Part shown: positions 1-7,768 of the stretch, one piece after another
How positions within the stretch are numbered: the stretch's first letter is position 1
How the letters are laid out: every line of letters begins with the position of its first letter
Source of the DNA: DAOTTI01 sp034437795
GTDB lineage: Bacteria; Chloroflexota; UBA11872; UBA12225
Direction: 5' to 3'
Length of the DNA stretch: 7,768 nt
NCBI GenBank assembly: GCA_034437795.1
Contig: DAOTTI010000019.1
Coordinates: forward strand, 1 to 7,768
Position numbers and translations under genes: made by a program
Notes under the pieces: model-generated
The model's input: the letters and a program-made list of their open reading frames with translations, nothing else
What the model was told of the DNA's origin: nothing
Databases searched by the model: none

Positions 1-2
1 GG

Positions 3-1649
3 CCACTGGACCTTCACCTCTCGTACCCAAACAACCTGAACTATCCGCCCACGCCGAGCCTGGTTCAAGGGGCGCTCCTGGCCGCCGCCATGGCCCTGGC
101 CGGCCTGGGGCTGGCGGCGCGGCGGCGCGGGGCCGCGGAGGCGCTCTTCTTTACCGCAGGGACGCTTGCGCTGTGGTTCATGACCACCACCTGGTCGGCA
201 TGGCTCTGGGAGCGGGTCTCGCTGCTCCGCTTCCTGCAGTTCTCCTGGCGCCTGTACGGGCCCCTGGCGCTCAGCCTAGGACTGGCCGCGGCCGGCGGGG
301 CGGCGATCGCCGGCTCCTGGCTGGATCAGGGAGGGAAGCGTGCAGGCGCGGGGCGGGCGGCCGGCTGGGCGCGGGCGGCGGCCGTGGCCACGGCCGTGCC
401 GCCGGCGCTGGTGGCGTTGCTGGCGCTGAATACCACCACGGCGCGGCCGCTCTGGCTCAGCGATCGGGTGGAGCGGCGCGCTGGCGGGCCCCAGCTGGTG
501 GGGACGGAGAACGCGCTCTTCGGGGCCGGGACCACGACCGGGGGCGAGTTCGTGCCTCGCGCGGCCGACCTGCGCGACGTCCACGGCCGCCGGCGCGGGA
601 ATGGGGTGTATGAGGCGCTGTATCCCGAGTTCGGCTGGATCGCCGGCCGCGTGTGGGTCCTGGATGGCACCATGCAGGTGACGGGCGTGGCCGGTGGGCC
701 GACGTGGACCCAGGCCCGCATCGCGGCCGCGACGCCCGGAACCATCGCCTTCCGCACCATCGCCTTTCCAGGCTGGCGGGCCTACCTGGACGGGCGTCCG
801 GTTCCATGGAGCACGGCGCCTCGCGACCAGGAGACGGGGGTCTCTCCCGGGTTCATCACCGTGGCGGTGCCGGCGGGGGAGCACGAGGTCCAGATTGCCT
901 TCGGCCCCACCGCCCTGCGTAGCGCCGCGGCGGGGGTGAGCGTGGCCGCGCTGGCCTGGTTCGGCTGGTGGCTGGCGCGGGCGGGCCGGCCCGGGGGACG
1001 GCGCTGGCGGATGGCGGTGGCGCTGGCTCCGGCGGCCTGCTTTGCCGCCACCGGCCTGCACGATGTGGTGCGCCCGGCGCTCGGCGCGCCGGTCCAGCCA
1101 TCCCCGTCGCAGGAGCGGATCGTGGCCGACCTGGCTGCGCTAGTCGCGGGGGGCGAGGCGCAGATCAGCAGCCCGACCGGGGCCGGCCTGGGCCCATTCG
1201 TCAACCTGCAGCGCCTCTCGCTCGGGGGCCGGGAGCGGCGCTGGCTGTACATGCACCCGCCGTCGGCCGTCTCGGTCTCGCTCCTGCTGCCGGAGCGGGC
1301 CGCCTTCCAGGTGGGCCTGGCGCTGGACCCCAGGACCTGGGAGGCGGATGGGGCCGACGGCGTACGCTTCATCCTGGAGGCGACGCCCGCTGGCGGGCGC
1401 ACGACGCGGGTCTTCGAGGAGGAGGTGAACCCGCGCGCGCGGCAGGAGCAGCGCACCTGGCTGGACCGGTGGGTCGACCTCTCCGCCCTGAGCGGGCAGC
1501 GGGTCACGCTCACGCTGCGGACCGAGCCGGGGCAGAGCGCCGCCTACGATTGGGCGGGCTGGGCCGACCCCGTGGTGTTCGTCCAGCGGGATGCGCGGCG
1601 CCCCGGCGGCGGCCCGCCCGGCCCCGTGCCCACGCCTCGCGCCACCTGA
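3..1649 (+). CDS. C-terminal part of a large polytopic membrane protein (YfhO / PTPS-related type), 5' truncated
   Basis: The reading frame is open from the first bases of the window, so the gene starts upstream; 548 residues are visible. The first ATG in frame (position 90) lies inside a hydrophobic helix and is not a credible start. Visible in order: a YPPTP loop followed by LVQ and a membrane helix (about residues 20-40), more helices near 46-62, 87-106 and 126-143, the motif LLRFLQFSWRLYGP, a soluble region, a FPGWRAYLDG block near 255, further helices near 309-325 and 335-350, then a C-terminal beta-rich domain ending in YDWAGWADPVVF. The LQF-W-R-GP motif and the PGW-AYLDG...VPAGEHEV block are typical of the bacterial YfhO and PTPS-related membrane families, which resemble GT-C glycosyltransferases and are thought to act on lipid-linked or surface glycans. 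The terminal domain looks like an extracellular carbohydrate-binding-type sandwich. Substrate unknown; family call fairly sure, catalytic role inferred. The catalytic N-terminal loops lie outside the window. Confidence 0.8.
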   Translation, partial: PLDLHLSYPNNLNYPPTPSLVQGALLAAAMALAGLGLAARRRGAAEALFFTAGTLALWFMTTTWSAWLWERVSLLRFLQFSWRLYGPLALSLGLAAAGGAAIAGSWLDQGGKRAGAGRAAGWARAAAVATAVPPALVALLALNTTTARPLWLSDRVERRAGGPQLVGTENALFGAGTTTGGEFVPRAADLRDVHGRRRGNGVYEALYPEFGWIAGRVWVLDGTMQVTGVAGGPTWTQARIAAATPGTIAFRTIAFPGWRAYLDGRPVPWSTAPRDQETGVSPGFITVAVPAGEHEVQIAFGPTALRSAAAGVSVAALAWFGWWLARAGRPGGRRWRMAVALAPAACFAATGLHDVVRPALGAPVQPSPSQERIVADLAALVAGGEAQISSPTGAGLGPFVNLQRLSLGGRERRWLYMHPPSAVSVSLLLPERAAFQVGLALDPRTWEADGADGVRFILEATPAGGRTTRVFEEEVNPRARQEQRTWLDRWVDLSALSGQRVTLTLRTEPGQSAAYDWAGWADPVVFVQRDARRPGGGPPGPVPTPRAT

Positions 1650-4600
1650 GCGCGCTGGCGGCCGCCACCCCGCTGCGCGCCACGGCTCGACCCGCCGCCA
1701 GAGCCAGGGCCGCCAGCCCGCGCTACCCCGCCGGCCGGGCCATCCAGCCTGGAATAGTCATGAAAGCGGGGCCCTCACCGCCGCCCGCTGCGCGGGCTCC
1801 CGCTCTCCCGCGGGGAGAGGGAGGTGCCGTAGCGGCCCTGCATGGAGCCGGAGCCCCCTAACCATCTCCCTGTGAGAGAGGGAACCGCTCGCCGACCGCA
1901 AAGGTGGAGCCCTCACCGCCGCCCACTCCCAGAGGGAGCGGGGACCCGTCTCCCTAGCCGTGAAGGCTCTCGGCCGGCAGACGCCCCCGCCGAGCCTGGA
2001 GGCGCCTCCTCTCCCTAGCCGTGAAGGCTCTCGACTGTCAAATACCCCAGGCTGGTAGAATCTAGTGCTCGCGCCAGATAGGCCGCGCCGGAGTGGCGGA
2101 ACTGGCAGACGCGCACGACTCAAAATCGTGTACCGAAAGGTATGAGGGTTCGACTCCCTCCTCCGGCACCCCGCTGCTCGCTGCTCCTGGGCCATCGCCT
2201 GGATTACGGCTGTGAGGCAGGCGGTCGCTACTCATTCGCGAGCGGAGCCCTCACCCTGGCCCTCTCCCATGGGGAGAGGGAAGAGATCTCCAGGCCAGAG
2301 GGAGGGGGAACAGATCTCCAGCGATGAATAGGCTGCGCCAGGCCGCCCCTGCAGGCCCACTGGTCTTCCACCCTGGACAACTTTGAACCTGTTTAGGCGA
2401 TGCCCAGATAGAGGCAGGCGGCGGCCATGAGAAAGCGGGCGCGCGCCACCAGGCCATCGATCTCGATCCGCTCGTTGGTGCCGTGCACGCCGACGTCGTC
2501 GGCCTCGGCCTCGGGGTGCAGGGGCATGAAGTCGTAGACCTGCACGCCGAGGGGTCGGAAGAAGCGGGAATCGGTGAAGCCGCCGCAGAGCGACGGCAGC
2601 AGGCGCGCATCCTCGCGGCCGAGGGCTAGCTGCAGGGCCTGCCCGCACACCGCGCGGAACGGGTGATCGTAGGGCGAGGCGTTGGCGATGGCCGTCGTCT
2701 CCACCGCCACGTGGGCCCACGGCAGATCGTGGAGCAGGCGGCGTAGCTCGCGCTCGACGTAGGACGCATCCTGGTGCGGTAGCGTGCGCGCGTCGCAGAC
2801 GATGGTGCAGCTCCCAGGGATGGAGTTGGACTTCACGCCGGCGTGGAGCATCGTGGGCACCAGGGTCAGGCGGGACGCGGCGCGCAGGCTGCCGCCCAGC
2901 GCGCGGTGGCTATGCTCGAGCCGTTCGATGGCCTGCGGCAGGGTCTCCGGCGTCAGGGGCGCGGGGAGCTCGAACAGCGGCGGCAGCTCGGTGAAGAGAG
3001 GGTGGGAGGTGTCCACCACCGGCTGATAGGTTCGCAGACGTTCCAGCACGATGCCGGCGCGTTCCAGGGCGTTCTCCGCCCGCCAGGGCGCCGAGGCATG
3101 GCCCGGCTTGCCGTCGATGCGGATGCGGACCTCCAGGCGTCCCTTCTCTCCTGTGGCGAAGAGGTAGCCCAGCCCCCGCGGCGCATGGACGGCCGCCCCG
3201 CCGCCCTCGTTGAGGGCTACCTCGGCGCGCACCTGGGCGGCAAGCTCCGGCTGCGCCACCACCCAGCCAGCGCCGAAGCGCCCGCCCGACTCCTCATCCG
3301 CCGCTGCGAGCAAGGCCAGATCGCCCTTGAGCGCAACGCCGCGACGGCGGAGGAGCTGCATCACCAGGACCTCGCACGCGGCCAGCGACTTGGCGTCCTG
3401 GCTGCCGCGCCCGAAGACGCGCCCCTCGGCGATGACGCCGCCGAACGGCGCGTACGGCCAGCGCTCAGGGTCCTCCACCGGCACCACGTCCAGGTGCGAC
3501 ATGAGCAGCAGGCTCGGGGGCCGTAGCGGGCCGGACGGCGGCCGGCTGGCGCGGGGGAGGCGGGCGATGAGGTTGCCGCGAGCGGGCGCGGATTCGTGGA
3601 TCGCCGCCGTGATCCCATCTTCGGCCAGGCGGGCGCGCAGCACCTCAGCGCAGGGGGTCTCGTTGCCGTTTGGGATCCCGTCACGGCCGGGGTGGCCGTC
3701 GCCGTAGTTGACCGTGGGCAGACGCACCAGCGAGGCCAACAGGGTCGCAAGCTCGTCGCGGGCGGCATCCACGTCGGCCAGCAGGCGCTCCAGCGCCTCC
3801 CTCTCCCGCGCGTCTAGTGTCGCCGCACTCACGTCCGTCGCTCCGCCGGGCATCGACCGCGCCGTCGCCTCCCGCACCGCCATACCACGACCGCGCTACC
3901 GGGCGTCATCGGCCGCGTCTTCGCCCTCCTTGTCCTCGTCGTCCGCTTCATCTTTCTCATCGTCCCATTCGTCGTCGTGGTCGGGATACTGCGGTGGTGG
4001 GGAGCCGTGCGCGTCGATGATACGGGGATAGGCGCCGCCGTCGGGTTGGAGGTTCATCCGCTCCAGGCGCACGTCGTGGCGCCACTCGTCGCCGAAGTCG
4101 AAGATGTACAGGATGCGTTGGCGGGGATGGAGATTGAGCCGTGAGAGGCGGACGCGCGTGGTGCGCCTGCCGGGGGCACGGCCGCGAAACGGGCAGGTGT
4201 ACTCGGTGGCGGTATCCCAGGCCTTGCCGCTGAGGAAGAAGGCGTAGAGGTGGTCGTTGTCCCAGCCGAAGGCCTGCTGAATGGCGTGGTGGAGGTCTTC
4301 TAACGTCTGGTCGCTGCGGACCTCGATCCGGCGCCAGATGTCCTGGTCATAGCACAGCGAGACCTTGAAGCGATAGATGGTGGTGGCCGGCGCGGGCCAC
4401 TGCTCGTGCGGCGGCGTCCTCACCTGCACCGCGATCGTCTGGCCGGACTGCTCCACCTGGACGACGTCCTGGAGAGGCATCTCTTCATCCGCCAGGGCGT
4501 CCTCGTTGCGCTCGCAGAAGGCCACGAGGGCCTCGATGGCGAGGGCGATGGCCCACCCTTCCTCGTTGGTCAGGGCGCCGTTGCCGGTGGCGCCACCCCG

Positions 4601-7600
4601 CACGACGAACGTCGGGGCCACGCCGAACCGGCGTGGCCAGGTGTTGCGGATGAGCTTGTCCACGTACGCGGGCGGGAGCTCCTCCTTCGGGTCGAAGCTG
4701 ACCAGGAAGACACGCCCCCGTACGTTGCTCAGGTACTCGGCCTCTAGCTCAGCAACCCGCTCGTCGAAGTCGGCGTGCCGGCGGGCCTCCTCCAGCCGCG
4801 CGCCCAGCTGCTGATCGCGCTCGAAGTCCTCGATGGTGGCGTAGAGCGCAACGCCGAAGACGTCCTGGCCGGCGCCGAGCACGCTGGCGTACAGCGGCGG
4901 GAGGTCGTCGCGCAGGGGTTTGAGCTCAATCAGGGGCTCTTCACAGACGAACTGCCACGGCTTGCACCGCCAGAGGCGGGCGCTGGCCGCGCAGAGCAGG
5001 GCGATCACGTCGTTGCGCAGGTCCAGGGTGGGTGCCAGCTCATCGTTGAACTGCTTGACCAGCTCCGTGAAGAGGCGGTCGAACGGCTCGAAGGGCGGGG
5101 AGACGGCCACCTCTACGTCCGGCCGCCCGAGCGCGGCGCGCACCTCGTCCGCCAGGGCGGGGTCAAAGAGCACCAGCTTGCCGGGGAGCACGCGCTGTGG
5201 CGGCCCGCCCGGCGCCGGCAGGCTGCACAGAGCATGGAGCAGCGTCTCCGCGCGGCGGTCGGCCGGTCCGATAAAGGCTCCCCAGGGCGTCCCCGTATCG
5301 GCTCGGACGCACACCGCCAGGTGGGCGGTGAACGTCCGCGCCCCGTCGCTGACCTCCAGGGCCGACGGCCGGACGTCCCCCATCACCACGGCCGACGGGT
5401 CGATGGGGAGATCAGCCAGGGGAGGGAGGGAGAGTTGAGGGTCGGCCTTCTGCCGGGCCGACGCGGTTGAGCTCGCCTGACGGTGGCGCCGTTTGCGAGA
5501 CACGCGCGTCCGCTCCTTTCGTTCTTGCCACATCTTCCGCCCTGGACGGCCTTCACGTCAAATCCCAGGGACCTCACCCCCTGGCCCCCCCGCGCCGAAG
5601 CGGATACGCGGGGAGGAGAGGGCAGCCCTCACCCCCTCGCCCCCTCTCCCGCACGCGAGCGAGGGGGACGGACGACCGCGGCGGGGTGGCTTGGCCCCAG
5701 CGCCGTCTCGGCCGCACGCGGGCGAGAGAGGGCTCAACCATGCACTCGAACGGGTCGCACGTTGGCATGCAGGGACGTACACCGCTGTCCCGCATGGCGC
5801 CAGGCTATGGCCGCCCTCCCCTCTCGGTGTCGGAGAAAGGGTAGCGGGCCCGCGTAGGTTTACGTCCTCTCCCCGCGCCCGTCGTTCCCCCTCTCCGTGT
5901 CGGAGAGGGGCCAGGGGGTGAGGTCCTCCGTCCCGGCCAAGCGGCACAGCCGCGGCCCGCGTTCCCCCTCTCCGTGTCGGAGAGGGGGCCAGGGGGTGAG
6001 GTCCGCCGCGGCTGATCTGGACCTGCGATGCATGCTTGGGGATGGTTGCCGGAAGCGCGGTCGTGCCGCTACAATCATGGTGCATCTCGTTATTGCAACT
6101 AATTCGCAATTGAGAGGAGGTCGAGCCATGGCGGCGAATTTTGCCACGCGCACCATCACTCGCACGGCGACGATCAGCATCAACCTGGTCATCCAGGTCA
6201 CGGTCTTCCTGGTCCTCGTCGGCCTGGTGCTGTGGACGTTGCTGTTCACGCCCTACGCCAACATCCACGACCCGCTCCACGCCCTGCGGCACGCCCTGTA
6301 CATCATTCCGTGCCACTGATGGAAGGCCACTAACCGGGCCCGCTGAGGGCGCTTGATGGGGAGGAGAAGGTTCATGCGCGAGAGAGGAGTTCCGTGCACG
6401 CCGCGAGCGCCGCGGCCAGCGGTGGCGCCCTCCGGCGCTTCGCCGCGAGGGGCCAGGGCCAGACGCAGCGCTACCCGTGCGTCGCTTGCGCTGGCCGCGG
6501 CCCTGCTGGCGGTGCTGCTGGTTGCCGGCGCGGCCTTCGGGCAGGGGGCGACCACCGGGGGCGCCATCACGCTCACCACAGTGCCGCCGGCCAGTGAGAT
6601 CGTGCCGGACGAGCTGGAGCAGCCCACCAGGTTCGTGATCGAGGCCAGGGGGCCAGCGGGGCCGCTGCGCAACGCCGTCTTCGACGTGGAGCTGACGGCG
6701 CCCACCAGCGGCCCGTTCGTCTCGACGGACATTCCCGCCATTGAGGGGACGACGCTGCTCAAGAGCCGCTTCCCGGCCCCCGACGGCAGGCTGGAGTTCG
6801 ACTACGTGATCCCCATTCGTGGGACGTACAAGCTGAAGGTGCAGGCGCTGCCCGGCGCGGGGGCTAGCTTTCAGCCGGTGACGCAGGAGTTCGACCTGGC
6901 CGTCGCGGAGCGACGGTCGGAGATCGTCAACTTCGTCGGGCTAGCGGTGGGGCTATTCCTGATCGGGGCAGTGGCCGGATACGTGCTCGGCTATTTCAAC
7001 CGCGCCGGGCGGGCAACCGCCTAGAGCCCCGAAAGCGCCTGAGGAGAGGGAGCAGAATGATGAGGGTCAATCCATTGACCTGGGCGATCGGCGGGGCAGC
7101 CGCCATTGTGGCCATCGCCCTGCTGGTCATCCTGGTGATGGGCGAAACGCAGCGCTACGGCGCCCACGGCGAGGAGCACGAGGCGGCGCCGGCCGCGCCG
7201 CCGCAACGGGAGGTCAGTAGCGGCGGCGTCCGGCTGATGGTGACGCTATCGCCGGAGGAGGGGAAGGTCGGGGAGGTGGTCACCATCCAGGGCCGCGTCA
7301 CCGACGCGGCGGGGGCGCCCGTCCGGAACGTGCGCTTCCAGGTGGTGAGCCATCACCTGGAAGATGATGCGGACGTGTTCCGCGCCACGTTCCTCTCGCC
7401 GGATGGGACCTTTACCTGGGGGAACCAGTTCTGGGATGGGACGGAGCACGAGATCCGCGTCACCGCCGCCCCGGGGCCGGACGCCTCGGCGCAGTTCAGC
7501 CCGCTGACGCTGCGACGGGTGGTGGCGGTGGAGCCGGTGCCGCCGCCGATTGGGGTCCAGCTGCGGGCCATGTTCTGGCTGCTGCTGATCACCGCGGCCG

Positions 7601-7768
7601 GCGTGGCGGTCGGTCTGCCGCTGGGGCTGCGTGCGACCATGCGGGGGCGGGTCGCCGTCCGTCCACGGGCCGCGGCCGCCTAGCGGCGCCCCGCGCCTAT
7701 TCCGGGTCGCAGCGTACCACTCATGCCTGCAATGGATGGGCGCGCCGAGGTGCCGGCTGGCGAGATGG

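Overview
The window is very GC-rich, except for a short AT-rich patch near 6090-6115. The gene content fits a high-GC Chloroflexota-like bacterium (Thermomicrobia or a relative): a YfhO/PTPS-related membrane protein, a pRiA4b ORF-3-family protein, and dispersed palindromic repeats in the intergenic DNA. The phylum is an inference; no marker gene settles it.

Layout from left to right. (1) Positions 3-1649 (+) hold the C-terminal 548 residues of a large polytopic membrane protein that starts before the window. (2) Positions 1650-2086 are non-coding, with REP-like palindromes and a 24-bp direct repeat, ending in a plausible extended -10 promoter for a tRNA-Leu(CAA) at 2087-2168. (3) Two minus-strand genes form a likely operon, transcribed from about 5525 towards 2393: first a pRiA4b ORF-3-family protein with a large unassigned N-terminal region (3896-5503), then, 12 bp later, an M20 metallohydrolase with a complete set of zinc and catalytic residues (2393-3883). 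(4) Positions 5504-6127 form a divergent intergenic region packed with REP-like palindromes in both orientations. Its repeat-rich part (5569-6004) is bounded by a perfect 21-bp inverted repeat. (5) A plus-strand cassette follows: a 63-residue CbtB-like protein (6128-6319) and two membrane-anchored, mostly beta-strand extracytoplasmic proteins (6374-7024 and 7057-7683). Each has a clear Shine-Dalgarno sequence, and the gaps are 54 and 32 bp.

The most interesting part is the last cassette. The first gene ends in the His/Arg/Cys-rich tail typical of CbtB, the small subunit of the predicted CbtAB cobalt transporter. The large CbtA subunit is not in the window. The next two genes encode surface-exposed domains tethered to the membrane, and the second carries several histidines in its soluble part. 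A candidate promoter and an AT-rich imperfect inverted repeat of 7-1-7 geometry precede the cbtB-like gene, which would suit control by a metal-sensing repressor. I read this as a possible transition-metal uptake or handling cassette. The metal, the downstream partners and the regulation are all unproven.
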